Notes under the pieces: generated by a model
What the model was told of the DNA's origin: nothing
What the model saw: only the letters and a program-made list of their open reading frames with translations
The model's database searches: none
Made by a program: the position numbers and the translations under genes
Origin: Sulfobacillus thermosulfidooxidans DSM 9293
GTDB lineage: Bacteria > Bacillota > Sulfobacillia > Sulfobacillales > Sulfobacillaceae
Length of the DNA: 64,000 nucleotides
NCBI RefSeq assembly: GCF_900176145.1
Contig: NZ_FWWY01000001.1
Location: 2,601,444-2,665,443, forward strand
Direction: 5' to 3'
Shown here: positions 46,302 to 55,375 of the stretch, in pieces
Position numbering within the stretch: the stretch's first letter is position 1
Layout: every line of letters starts with the position of its first letter

Positions 46302-47084
46302 ATGAAAATAACTCCTTTAGCCGCGGCCTTGGCGGTATCGCTCATCGCCACCGTACCGGCGATGGCTGCGGGTCATAGTTCGAGAAATAGTCCGACTCAC
46401 ACGTCTTATGGTGCGCCTTCCCAAACGGCGACGACAATGTCTAGCCATAGCAATATGCCGTCATCAAGCCCATCCGGAGTACCCGGAAGCCAGGGTTCAT
46501 CGACGCCGTCTAATGATTCCTCACGGTCTTCGCCGCCGTCCTCGCATGGACAAGGGTCGCCACCTTCGTCAAATCGACCAAGTCAAGCGTCCTCTCTACC
46601 GAGTCAAGCGACATCGCTGCCGAGTCAGGCTCAACAACATGCTGCTATGTCGTCCCCACAGCGAGGACCATCTCAAGCCGTGCTAGCCGATGTTAAAGAA
46701 ATGCGAACGCTACAAGATAAAATTCAAAGCGCACGCCAAAATTACGTGGCAGCCATTGGGGCGTATGTTAAGGTGTTGTCAGGAGATTTAGCGGGAGGAA
46801 AAACGTCCATTCAGACGGCCTTAACCCAACTCCAAAGCATTAACACGACCCTCGCCCAAACGGTCAAAAGCGAGAAAACGGCCCAAAGTGCGTCGGCATC
46901 TGTCGGTTCTCACTCAAGCTCTCAGACCCTCTCCCAAGTGATCGCCTTGTTTCAAGCCGAATTGACGGCCTTGACGCAAGCGACAACACAAGTCCAGTCG
47001 TTAACGGCAAGTTTGAGCGCCGGAACGTCATCAACTAGTCCCAGTGCCGCCATGAGTCCCAGCCCAGCAACCAGTCCCTCATAG
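46302..47084 (+). CDS. Secreted Ser/Pro/Gln-rich protein
   Basis: A 260-residue exported protein with a signal peptide cleaved probably after AMA near residue 22. Residues 23-125 are low-complexity Ser/Pro/Gly with short repeats (SSLPSQATSLPSQA). Residues about 127-190 form a helical, coiled-coil-like segment (VKEMRTLQDKIQSARQNYVAA), and the tail is Ser/Thr-rich (SPSAAMSPSPATSPS). It has no enzyme motif; a surface or spore-coat/spacer role is possible. A terminator follows at 47108-47141. Confidence 0.7.
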   Translation: MKITPLAAALAVSLIATVPAMAAGHSSRNSPTHTSYGAPSQTATTMSSHSNMPSSSPSGVPGSQGSSTPSNDSSRSSPPSSHGQGSPPSSNRPSQASSLPSQATSLPSQAQQHAAMSSPQRGPSQAVLADVKEMRTLQDKIQSARQNYVAAIGAYVKVLSGDLAGGKTSIQTALTQLQSINTTLAQTVKSEKTAQSASASVGSHSSSQTLSQVIALFQAELTALTQATTQVQSLTASLSAGTSSTSPSAAMSPSPATSPS

Positions 47085-47107
47085 AATCCGGTCGAAAACA
47101 TCTGAGA

Positions 47108-47141
47108 ACAAGACGTTTCCTACATTTAGGGAGCGTCTTGT
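47108..47141 (+). terminator. Intrinsic terminator after the secreted-protein operon
   Basis: ACAAGACG/CGTCTTGT arms around an 18-base loop with an inner CCT/AGG pairing, followed by GTTTGTC. It ends the two-gene lipoprotein/secreted-protein unit. Confidence 0.6.
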
Positions 47142-47375
47142 GTTTGTCATCTCCTGTTGAAACTGATGACGAACATTCTCTTATCGGTTAGTAATGGTTG
47201 TTCAACGGGTAGGGGCTCGTCACGTTCGGGATGAAAGCCATGGAGAAAGTATTTTCATAGGGTATTGAGGTTGAAATGAGGTTAAAATCCCGACATCTTG
47301 TCGTGGCCAAGCATCAATTGACAAATTTCTCCATAAGGCTGCGGTACAATTTGAAAATAAGGAGGAAGAAAATCT

Positions 47376-47573
47376 GTGACAGCAACTGAATGCCAGCAAA
47401 TTTTGCGGCGAATTGCAGCTCTTCGACAACAATTATTGGACGTCGCATCAGATTCTGACATGTTGACGGACCCGCAAGTGCTTGCGTGTTCACAAGCCTT
47501 AGACCGGGTGATTGAGGAATGGTATATGAAGTCGTCTTATGACTGTGAAAGACAGATACGCTTATCATCATAA
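47376..47573 (+). CDS. Spo0E-like sporulation phosphatase
   Basis: A 65-residue helical hairpin protein of the Spo0E/YisI/YnzD family, which dephosphorylates Spo0A~P and delays sporulation. The signature is present: ILRRIAALRQQL in helix 1 and CSQALDRVIEEWY (the SQxLD motif, Asp being catalytic) in helix 2. The start is GTG with AAGGAGG upstream. It stands alone, as is usual. Together with the ger genes it supports a spore-forming host. Confidence 0.87.
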   Translation: MTATECQQILRRIAALRQQLLDVASDSDMLTDPQVLACSQALDRVIEEWYMKSSYDCERQIRLSS

Positions 47574-47853
47574 ACTAGACGCGGTGATTCTCACCAAGAA
47601 ATAAACCGTGTCGATGAGGCGGGATGAGACGTACAAGAATTTTCGTGAATATTATTGGAAATGTTCTATTCTCATAGAAACTTGGACGAAATGGCGTGGG
47701 ATGTAGGGCGGTTGTTCGAATCCTTACTAAGATTTGTCAATGAGTGCGAGGAGCAGACTATGCCATAGGAGTTTGATGTCAACAGCGAAGCAAACTGAGC
47801 CTTGGGGTTTTAGTGCAATGACGCTTGAGACGGCAAGATATTGCTCCGTATGG

Positions 47854-48600
47854 TTAGTCTTTATTTTCTTTGAACAATTCTTCAAGAATGCGCTCGCGAT
47901 GCGTTAAAAACTCTTTGGTGACGATGAAATGATCCGTGTCTTCGTAGCGAATCGGAGCAAGGGGAGCTTGATCAAAATTGAAGATCGTGGCATGAGGATA
48001 GCCTAATAGGATGGGAGAATGCGTGGCAATAATGAACTGCGATCGTCCTGAGTGTTCATGATCCCAAAGAATTCGCAATAGGGCCAGTTGTCTTGCCGGT
48101 GATAAAGCGGCTTCCGGTTCGTCGAGCAGATATAGAGCCCGTTTACGCCCTTGAAAGCGGTGGGTAAACAGGGATAGAAATGATTCGCCGTGGGATTGGT
48201 GATGAAGGGATTTGCCGCCATAGGCTTCATAGACATTGCTGCTCCTGTCCTCTTCGGCTATGGTATCAATATAGGAAGAAAAATTGAAAAAACTTTCGGC
48301 GCGCAAAAAGAACCCGTTGGTAACTTTGGGCAACCATGACAGGCGGATGTATTGATGTAAGGACGATTCGGTGTTGGCGGTCGAAAAATTATGATTACGG
48401 TTTCCTCCTTCGGGATTAAATCCAGCGCCCTGAGCAATAGCCTCAAGAAGCGTCGATTTGCCCGAGCCATTTTCGCCGACGAAGAATGTCACAGCGGTTC
48501 GAAAAGAGATAACGGATCAACCTTGAAACGCCAAAAGATTAAACGGATAGGTATCCGCCTCTTGCGGCCAGTTCTGAAATTGTACTTCTCGTAAAAACAT
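47854..48600 (-). pseudogene. AAA ATPase gene with an in-frame TGA
   Basis: The reading frame from ATG 48600 (ribosome site GGCGGAG) encodes MFLREVQFQNWPQEADTYPF then AFQG, meets TGA at 48517-48519, and continues in the same frame into TFFVGENGSGKSTLLEAIA (Walker A), LYLLDEPEAALSP (Walker B) and ATHSPILLG (switch His). The 212-residue downstream part could be restarted at GTG 48492, but that would start just before Walker A and lose the first strand. Homologues of this AAA family of about 245 residues begin with the segment before the TGA. Most simply it is a recent nonsense mutation of CGA, GGA or TGG. No toxin or nuclease partner is adjacent. Confidence 0.75.
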
Positions 48601-48795
48601 GCATGCTCCGCCTTTCATCGGGACTGTGGGCTTGGCTCTTAGTCGAGAAAAAAGCATCATGGATTACAATATTAAATCTGGCATAAGGCATGAGAGGGTT
48701 TTTGTCAACAAAACCTTCACAAGAATGTTGTTACCTGGATGTTTTATTCTATGGCGAGACCAAGGTGTTTTTTTGAAATAGGTGGGATGCTTTGA

Positions 48796-49329
48796 GTGCC
48801 GATGAGTCTTGACGAAGTATTAACCCATGACATCGATACCCTTCACTTATTATATCAATGGGAGGTAGCGGAACCCGAGCAAGAACAGTACACGTGTCGG
48901 CCCGTTCGCCCAGTCGCTGATTGCTCAACCTTTTTGCGCATGCTGCGTCAACGATTAGAAAACCGTTCTCTTAGAATATTTGTGGCGAGGGATTGGCCAA
49001 CGGGAAACATGCTAGGAAAAATTGTGGTATTTGATTATAATCCCCGGAACAAAAGTGCCGAATTTGGGTACTACCTTCCCCCGGAACATCGGGGAAAGGG
49101 CCTTGGACAAAACATGGTGGCGACTTTTTTGTCATACATGTTTTCTGACCCTGTGTGGTCGTTAAACAAACTCTATGCAACCACGGCTTCGGGTAATCAA
49201 CCTTCTGTGCGTTTATTGCAACACTTGGGCTTCCATTTGGATGGTGTGATGCGAGAACATTATTGGTTTCCATCGGGTTTTCAAGATCAATGGCACTTCT
49301 TGTTACTTAAACGGGAATGGAGAATATGA
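48796..49329 (+). CDS. RimJ/RimL-type GNAT acetyltransferase
   Basis: A 177-residue GNAT with the acetyl-CoA loop EHRGKGLGQN, then YATTASGNQPSVRLLQHLGFHLDG as the second conserved block. Its stop overlaps the start of a second acetyltransferase by 4 bp (ATGA at 49326-49329), so the two are coupled. The start is GTG or the ATG two codons later. The substrate is unknown. Confidence 0.83.
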   Translation: MPMSLDEVLTHDIDTLHLLYQWEVAEPEQEQYTCRPVRPVADCSTFLRMLRQRLENRSLRIFVARDWPTGNMLGKIVVFDYNPRNKSAEFGYYLPPEHRGKGLGQNMVATFLSYMFSDPVWSLNKLYATTASGNQPSVRLLQHLGFHLDGVMREHYWFPSGFQDQWHFLLLKREWRI

Positions 49330-49976
49330 AATTTTCTACTAAACAGTCGTGGGTGACCATGTCAGAAACCAAAAAGTTTGGAGTGGGTGCATTTCGTCTA
49401 CATAGCTTCCGTTTCGAGAAGGATAACAAGACAGTTTTTCCCTGCACGATTGCGAGCCATCAAGGACCGGGAAAGCGCTGCGATGTCATAACGGCATTTA
49501 TTAGATCGTTGTGGCTCAATGAAACGGAGGAACAAATCTTGGAATATCAGGAATATGCTCATGTTTTTCCCGATCCTCACACATATCAGGCGATGTGCTG
49601 GCTACACGAAAATATTTTCCAGCAAGATGCGTCATTTATTAAACAGGTATTATCGTCACGACCGTTTTTGATTCTGATTGCCGTCGATTACGATAACGTG
49701 GTGGGCTACAAAATTGGCTATCAAGATCGCCCACGCCGTTTTTATAGTTGGTTTGGAGGGGTTGATCCGACTTATCGTGGTCGGGGAATCGCTTCGGAAT
49801 TGATGCGTCGCCAACATCTGTGGTGTCGACAGAACGGTTATCAAACGGTGCGCACATATACCAAAAATAAATGGCGTGACATGTTAATTCTCAATTTGCG
49901 GCATGGTTTTGATGTGATTGGTACATATACCGATAGTCAAGGCGAGCCTAAAATCATTCTTGAGAAACGACTCTAG
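49326..49976 (+). CDS. GNAT acetyltransferase with N-terminal extension
   Basis: A 216-residue protein. The first ~110 residues do not match GNAT and could bind a substrate. The rest is GNAT: YKIGYQDRPRRFYSWFGGVDP, YRGRGIASELMRRQH (acetyl-CoA loop) and LNLRHGFDVIGTYTD. The start ATG 49326 overlaps the upstream stop; ATG 49317 is in frame but less likely. It may act with its neighbour on the same molecule. Confidence 0.78.
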   Translation: MKFSTKQSWVTMSETKKFGVGAFRLHSFRFEKDNKTVFPCTIASHQGPGKRCDVITAFIRSLWLNETEEQILEYQEYAHVFPDPHTYQAMCWLHENIFQQDASFIKQVLSSRPFLILIAVDYDNVVGYKIGYQDRPRRFYSWFGGVDPTYRGRGIASELMRRQHLWCRQNGYQTVRTYTKNKWRDMLILNLRHGFDVIGTYTDSQGEPKIILEKRL

Positions 49977-50196
49977 CAATATTTATTGGCTCTGTTCTCG
50001 TAGGGCTAATTGCTTCGTGTTTAGGGCGTAATCCATAGTGCTTTCTTGCCGCTCTTGATATGACGAAAGTCACCTCTCTTCAGGACTTTTGATTCTCGGC
50101 TGTCGCTTCTTTTTATGGCATTCTAACTTTAGGGTCTTGAAGATGAACATCGTCTTCCCGATGGCAGTGAATCTGAGATAGAGGTGACTCCTTAAC

Positions 50197-51096
50197 GTGA
50201 CGCCTGTGGTCGTGCTTGAGCATGTTCAGAAAACTTTTGGTTCTCACCTTGCCGTTTCTGATCTGTCATTAACCATTGATCGAGGTGAGTCCATCGCTAT
50301 CCTGGGGCCTAATGGGGCCGGTAAAACCACGACCATTGGAATGATGTTAGGCTTGCAAAAGCCGTCATCCGGACGCGTTTGGCTTTTAGGGGGCAACCCT
50401 TCTGATCCAAAGCGGCATATCGATATTGGCGTGGTGCTACAAAATGTCAGTGTTCCGGATCGTCTGACTGTAAAGGAATGCTTGAACCTTTTTCGCCAAT
50501 TTTATCCTCACCCACGGCCTTTGGAAGACCTGCTAGCCATGGCGGGACTAGAAGATGATGCCCGAAAAATGGCTCAATCATTATCGGGAGGGAAAGTGCG
50601 ACGTCTTCAGTTTGCCCTCGCCATGACAGGAAATCCAGATGTGCTATTTTTAGACGAACCGACCGTTGGCATGGATGTGGGATCCAAACGGAAATTTTGG
50701 GACGCTTTGCAGACATACGTCAAGGAAGGCAAAACCTTGATTTTGACGACGCATGATCTCCATGAAGCCGATGCCATGACCAACCGGGTTGTGGTCATGA
50801 ATCATGGTGCGGTCATTGCCGATGGAACACCCGAAGCCATCAAAAAGGAATTTGCCGGGCGTCAAGTGAGTTTTGTTCCTGGCAATGGGATCGATCTCAC
50901 ACCCATCACACAGTGGCCGGAAGTCGTTGATGTGCACGTGGCGGGCCGAAGAACCGTGGTGGTTACCAAGGATTCCGATACCACCTTGAGACGGCTGATT
51001 GAGGGGCACTGGGATATTCGGGACATCATGGTTGGCGGTGGAGGACTCGAAGAAGCCTTTGTCCGCTTAACTCAACTGAAGGGGGATTCGATATGA
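50197..51096 (+). CDS. ABC transporter ATP-binding protein
   Basis: A 299-residue ATPase of the drug/antibiotic exporter (DrrA-like) branch: Walker A GPNGAGKTT (about 38-46), signature SLSGGKVRR, Walker B VLFLDEPTVGMD and a C-terminal ~90-residue extension. The start is GTG. It overlaps its permease gene by 4 bp. It exports an unidentified substrate, or provides a lipid or antibiotic defence. Confidence 0.92.
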   Translation: MTPVVVLEHVQKTFGSHLAVSDLSLTIDRGESIAILGPNGAGKTTTIGMMLGLQKPSSGRVWLLGGNPSDPKRHIDIGVVLQNVSVPDRLTVKECLNLFRQFYPHPRPLEDLLAMAGLEDDARKMAQSLSGGKVRRLQFALAMTGNPDVLFLDEPTVGMDVGSKRKFWDALQTYVKEGKTLILTTHDLHEADAMTNRVVVMNHGAVIADGTPEAIKKEFAGRQVSFVPGNGIDLTPITQWPEVVDVHVAGRRTVVVTKDSDTTLRRLIEGHWDIRDIMVGGGGLEEAFVRLTQLKGDSI

Positions 51097-51836
51097 AACC
51101 CTTATTAGCGCAATGGAAAGCCGAAATCTTAAGGACAGTGCGCGATCGCCGGTTTTTTATGCTAACCCTCCTTATGCCCATCGGCTTTTATCTCATTTTC
51201 ATTAGTGAAGAAAAAGGCACTTTGGCGATTGCGGGAACCACATGGAATGCGTATTTCATGGTATCCATGGCAACCTTCGGGGTAGTGGGATCTTCTGTTA
51301 ATACCTTAGGGGTTCGTTTAGCCGCTGAACGCAAAAGCGGTTGGGTCAGGTGGCTGAGAACCACACCGTTATCGCCCGTGGCCTATGCGCTAGCTAAAAT
51401 TTTTACGCAATTGACGATATCTTTGGGGATTGTGGTTGCGATTTTTCTGGTTGCACATTTCGACCAAAAAGTGAGTTTACCATTGGTCAGGTGGCTGGAA
51501 ATTGCTGCGTGGTTATGGATTGGTTCGATTCCTTTTGCGGCGTTAGGAGTTCTCATAGGCTTAGCCGGTAATGCTGCTCAAGTCTTGGGAACGTTAGTGT
51601 ATTTAAGTCTCAGCCTTCTAGGTGGTCTATGGACTCCGGTTCAAGCTCTTCCTAAAAGCATGCAAGAGCTTGCGCGTTATATGCCGACGTATCGTTTTGC
51701 ACATCCTGCCTGGGATATGCTAAGCGGACGACCGCTCCATCTCTCAGATATCGGGATTTTGATCTTATACACGCTGTTTTTTGTATTGACAGCTGCGATC
51801 ATCCAAAAGCAATTAGACGTGCGGACAGAGGCATAA
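51093..51836 (+). CDS. ABC-2 type transporter permease
   Basis: A 247-residue permease with six predicted membrane helices, coupled to the ATPase by an ATGA overlap. GLAGNAAQVLGTLVYLSLSLLGGLWTPVQ is the typical ABC-2 helix 5 region. It forms a two-gene exporter with the preceding gene. No dedicated regulator is adjacent. Confidence 0.9.
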   Translation: MKPLLAQWKAEILRTVRDRRFFMLTLLMPIGFYLIFISEEKGTLAIAGTTWNAYFMVSMATFGVVGSSVNTLGVRLAAERKSGWVRWLRTTPLSPVAYALAKIFTQLTISLGIVVAIFLVAHFDQKVSLPLVRWLEIAAWLWIGSIPFAALGVLIGLAGNAAQVLGTLVYLSLSLLGGLWTPVQALPKSMQELARYMPTYRFAHPAWDMLSGRPLHLSDIGILILYTLFFVLTAAIIQKQLDVRTEA

Positions 51837-52202
51837 CGCATTGGGCAGACAGGTCCCTGACGTGTTACGGAATTTGGAAGAGGCGCTATTGAGACCGCGA
51901 AGCCTGATCCACATCGTTATTCGAACGGATTTAAGACATTGGGAACCTTTCCCAAGTGTCCTGCCTTCCGGAAGTTAGCCGGAAATGTATGAAACGGCAT
52001 AACCTTAAGAAGCAGGAGAACGTGGCAAAGTGCGGTATGCCATTTGCAATAGAATTACCGAATCTGTTTGTGTTTGATAACAACGTCGTTTCTCATGAGC
52101 TGATTTTATCGATTTTTCTAAGGCTATAGACACTCTCCTCGGCTGCTAGCTCTGGTGATCGTGTCTGCCACTTCTGATAATGCTCTTTGTGGTTTAGCAT
52201 GA
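51837..52202. other. Non-coding gap with small inverted repeats
   Basis: About 366 bp after the ABC permease. Inverted repeats TTGGGAA-CCT-TTCCCAA (51939-51955) and TTCCGG/CCGGAA (51967-51985) may terminate the ABC operon. No gene is seen. Confidence 0.45.
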
Positions 52203-52706
52203 ATGGGGCACTCAGTGGTGTTTGCGATCGAGGTGTATTTTAATAAAGAGCCCGAACAAAGTATTCGGGATTTGTGGATTTCCATTGAGGAAATGCATCC
52301 CTTGACCTCTCTCAATGCTATCGAGGGCGCTAGGCCTCATATTTCTCTGGCGGTGTGCGATGTAAAAACGCCACACAACGTAAAGCAGGTTCTCCTTCGC
52401 CAACGCAATCTGGCTCCCTTTCCGATTCGGTTTGACGCGGTGGGATGCTTTCCCACGACAGGCACTTTATTTTTATCACCGGTGATGAGTACGCCACTAT
52501 GGCTGATTCACGAGGACATTGCTTGGACTTTAAGTCAGAGTGGAATCGAGCTGTTACCCTATTATCGTCCTCAGCAGTGGACGTCTCATTGTTCGCTGGG
52601 TCTCAACTTATATGGCACGAATATGACGACAGCGTTCGAACGAATCGCCCAAATATTTGTATCGCTATCGGGGAAAGTTACTGAAATAGGCATAATTGAA
52701 GCATAA
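52203..52706 (+). CDS. 2H phosphoesterase-like protein
   Basis: A 167-residue member of the 2'-5' RNA ligase/2H superfamily with both motifs intact: RPHISLAV near residue 49 and SHCSLGL near 139, the catalytic histidines. Such enzymes open 2',3'-cyclic phosphates or act on RNA or ADP-ribose phosphodiesters. Compare the relative at the left edge, which lacks the second histidine. No nearby gene indicates the substrate. Confidence 0.72.
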   Translation: MGHSVVFAIEVYFNKEPEQSIRDLWISIEEMHPLTSLNAIEGARPHISLAVCDVKTPHNVKQVLLRQRNLAPFPIRFDAVGCFPTTGTLFLSPVMSTPLWLIHEDIAWTLSQSGIELLPYYRPQQWTSHCSLGLNLYGTNMTTAFERIAQIFVSLSGKVTEIGIIEA

Positions 52707-53100
52707 AGAACAACGACACGTTAAAAGTTTGGAAATCCTTCGTGAGAAATTATAAGGCTTTATCTTGATAGACAGTGAAGGTTTATTACTTGCCACCGAA
52801 TCATCGAAGAAGACCACCCATAGCGCCGCCAGAATATTGTCATTCGATAGCTCCCCGGATATCCCCCTTGACGTAGGACTGCTAGGGCGTGAACTAGATG
52901 AGAAGAAAGCTGTAACCCGTGAACGGGGTAGTATCATGCTGCCCTTGTTAGCAGCCATTTCAGGAATAAATTGCTGAGAACGTAGGGATTTTGTCATTGT
53001 TCGATCATCTTTCTGCAATAACGTAAAGATAGTGGCCATCAGTGATGACGAGTTGTCAGAGGCCGAATGATGAACAAACTCATTTGCATAGGAGGGAAAG
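52707..53100. other. Gap with one doubtful small ORF
   Basis: A 70-codon plus-strand frame (52765-52977) starts with a TTG and lacks a good ribosome site; its product (ILSFDSSPDIPLDVGLLGRE in part) is not recognised. A longer minus-strand frame overlaps it and the next gene, and is judged a shadow. An AGGAGGG lies just before the downstream PepSY gene. Confidence 0.3.
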
Positions 53101-54048
53101 ATGATGAAACAAATCTGGGTGGGAGTCATAGCCGCAACGGGTGTTCTCTCTCTTTCTTTGGCGAGCCCCCCCAAAATTGTACCGAGCGTAGCCTTGACTT
53201 CCCATGGGTCTTCGACGTTCACGGCGACATCCTACCGAATGTCACAGCTTCAAGCTGAAAAAGCCGCGATGGCTCGCGTAGGAGGGGGGAAAATTATCCA
53301 TATTTCGAATGATACCTATCTTGGGCAAAGTGTGTACGATATTCATGTGCTATTCCACCATATTGTTTATGATGTGAAAATAGTTCAAATGACCGGTCAA
53401 GTGATCGAAATAAAGCGGGCGTCAGAACAACCCGGAATCGTTTCGTCCACCCCGCTTACAAAGAGTTCGTCATCAGGGGCGGTTTCCGCAGCATCTTCAG
53501 GCATCTCCATGAGTCAAGCCGAACGCTTAGCTCTGAAGGCCGTAGGCGGCGGTGTAGTGGTCCACATTTCTCCCGATCATTTCCATAACGCCCTGGTATT
53601 TGATATCCATGTTAAAAACTTCAATCAAATGTGGGATGTCAAGATTAACCCATTCACAGGTAGGGTGATTGAGAAGCGTCTTGCCACAGAAAATACGGTG
53701 GGTGAGACACACTCCGGTTCGTCCCGTTCCCAAGATCAGACACCTCAAACGTCCAAGTCTCAAGACACAATTGAATCGGAATCGAAATCGGTTCCCAGCG
53801 TGCCATCAGCAAGCGGAACCATTTCTTACGGGATAAAACTGAGGACTGTGCCCTCAGCTTACCAAAGTTATGTCACGGAGGCCTTGCACCAGGAAAACGG
53901 CACATTAAAATGGGTTAAATTCATCCACAAGGATAATGGCGACATCCAAGTCAATATCAAGATTCGCCGACATCCAGGCGGAAACATCAAAGTTAAAGAT
54001 GTGTTCAATTCCTCTGGCCAATTAATTCGACAAACAGTTGAGCATTAA
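53101..54048 (+). CDS. Exported protein with two PepSY domains
   Basis: A 315-residue protein with a signal peptide (hydrophobic core in residues ~7-21). Two PepSY repeats begin near residues 45 and 140 (SQLQAEKAAMARVGGGKIIH and SQAERLALKAVGGGVVVH). A Ser/Gln/Thr-rich linker (about 200-235) and a basic C-terminal domain of unknown type follow. PepSY domains often regulate proteases or sense peptides outside the cell. Another PepSY protein and a two-component system follow directly, suggesting a sensing unit. Confidence 0.78.
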   Translation: MMKQIWVGVIAATGVLSLSLASPPKIVPSVALTSHGSSTFTATSYRMSQLQAEKAAMARVGGGKIIHISNDTYLGQSVYDIHVLFHHIVYDVKIVQMTGQVIEIKRASEQPGIVSSTPLTKSSSSGAVSAASSGISMSQAERLALKAVGGGVVVHISPDHFHNALVFDIHVKNFNQMWDVKINPFTGRVIEKRLATENTVGETHSGSSRSQDQTPQTSKSQDTIESESKSVPSVPSASGTISYGIKLRTVPSAYQSYVTEALHQENGTLKWVKFIHKDNGDIQVNIKIRRHPGGNIKVKDVFNSSGQLIRQTVEH

Positions 54049-54145
54049 ATGTCCAAATTCGTTTTACGTTAAACGAAAATGGAGGGAGAACCCTGTGGTT
54101 TTTTCTTCTCGATGATGTGGGATGATAACGAGGGATGCGGTATTA

Positions 54146-54688
54146 ATGAGGCAAAGATCATGGTCGATAGCGGCATATACACTGGCGCTTTTAGGAGTAT
54201 TGATGTTGCCCGGATTGGTTGCTCTTCATCAGATTCCTCAAGAAACTCCCTTAGCGCCAATCACGTTTGAGAAATCTTTGGAATCGGTACGGTCTTTATA
54301 TCCTCATAGTCAAATTTTAACGGGTGTTCCAGATGTTTTGAATCATCAGCTCACCTATCGCTACCGTATCCGAACGCCAGGAGGACACTTGCGGCATGTC
54401 TATATTGCTACGGCAACCGGAAGAATTCTGGCTAATCAACCGTTAACCAATCCGTCATCGGCATCGTCCACAGCACAATATCCCACATCGCTTAAAGCCA
54501 AAGCTATTCAAATAGCGAGCCAAGCGGTCGGCGGAGGACAAGTCGCGACCGTGAGGACTATGAGCGAAGATCATGGAAAGACCTATATTGTGGAATTAAT
54601 GTTAACCAATGGCCAATACGCTAAAATTCATGTGAACCCTCAGTTGTCCGAGATTTTGTCTGTACAGTTGGATACTGGAGATCATTAA
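54146..54688 (+). CDS. Membrane-anchored PepSY protein
   Basis: A protein of about 180 residues with an N-terminal membrane segment (SIAAYTLALLGVLMLPGLVAL) and a PepSY-like pair of halves; the second (KAKAIQIASQAVGGGQVATV) is clear. The ATG at 54122 is also in frame; I prefer 54146 because GAGGG lies before it, though spacing is long. The response regulator gene starts 16 bp downstream, so it is probably co-transcribed and may feed information to the sensor kinase. Confidence 0.7.
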   Translation: MRQRSWSIAAYTLALLGVLMLPGLVALHQIPQETPLAPITFEKSLESVRSLYPHSQILTGVPDVLNHQLTYRYRIRTPGGHLRHVYIATATGRILANQPLTNPSSASSTAQYPTSLKAKAIQIASQAVGGGQVATVRTMSEDHGKTYIVELMLTNGQYAKIHVNPQLSEILSVQLDTGDH

Positions 54689-54703
54689 CCAGTGGAGGAA
54701 GAG

Positions 54704-55375
54704 ATGCGGGTTTTGATCGTTGAAGACCATCGTGAGCTAGCCCGTTGGCTTCAAAACGAATTGAATCATGTTGGCTGGCAAAGTGACGTGGCCTATTCGG
54801 TAGAGAGTGCATCGACCATGGCACGTCACGGCTTTTATGACGTCATCCTCTTGGATATCATGCTTCCGGACGGCGATGGAATGACCTTGTGCCGCCAACT
54901 TCGTCATATCACGAAAGCCGCCATGATTATGGTCACCGCTCGAGATGATCTTCATGACCGGGTTCATGCATTAGATGATGGTGCGGATGATTATGTCACA
55001 AAACCTTTTGCGATTGAGGAACTTTTAGCAAGAATTCGGGCTGTTCTTCGACGAACACACGGGGACCCCGGGCCAGTGTTGGAATTTTACGATTTGCGTT
55101 TATGGCCAGAAGAACGTACCGTGTCACAAAATGGGGTGCTTTTGAGTCTAAGCCGACGCGAATTCGACTTGCTCCTCGTGTTTATGCAAAATCCCAACCG
55201 TGTACTATCCCGCGATCAATTATTGGAAAAAGCATGGGGCTATGATTTTTATGGCGAATCGAATGTGGTTGATGTCACCGTCAGACGACTTCGCGATCAT
55301 CTTAGCCCAGAGGGGCATGTTATGATCACCACCGTCCGGGGCGTAGGATACATGCTGCGGGGGAGTCATGACTAA
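54704..55375 (+). CDS. OmpR-family response regulator
   Basis: A 223-residue regulator. The receiver has Asp51 (LLDIMLPDGDG) and Lys in VTKPF. The winged HTH of the OmpR/PhoB class occupies the C-terminal ~95 residues (LSRREFDLLLVF, then VTVRRLRDHL). ATG 54704 follows GGAGGAAGAG; an in-frame GTG at 54692 is less likely. It overlaps the kinase gene by 8 bp. Probable targets are the PepSY genes upstream or the operon itself. Confidence 0.92.
   Translation: MRVLIVEDHRELARWLQNELNHVGWQSDVAYSVESASTMARHGFYDVILLDIMLPDGDGMTLCRQLRHITKAAMIMVTARDDLHDRVHALDDGADDYVTKPFAIEELLARIRAVLRRTHGDPGPVLEFYDLRLWPEERTVSQNGVLLSLSRREFDLLLVFMQNPNRVLSRDQLLEKAWGYDFYGESNVVDVTVRRLRDHLSPEGHVMITTVRGVGYMLRGSHD

Noticed and set aside
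48517-48519. TGA in the AAA gene as a selenocysteine codon
   Set aside because: The position is not a known selenocysteine site in this family and no stem-loop suited to SECIS is evident after it.
52665-53222. A 185-codon minus-strand frame
   Set aside because: It overlaps the start of the PepSY gene, which has a strong ribosome binding site and signal peptide; the frame has Ser-rich, non-protein-like composition.
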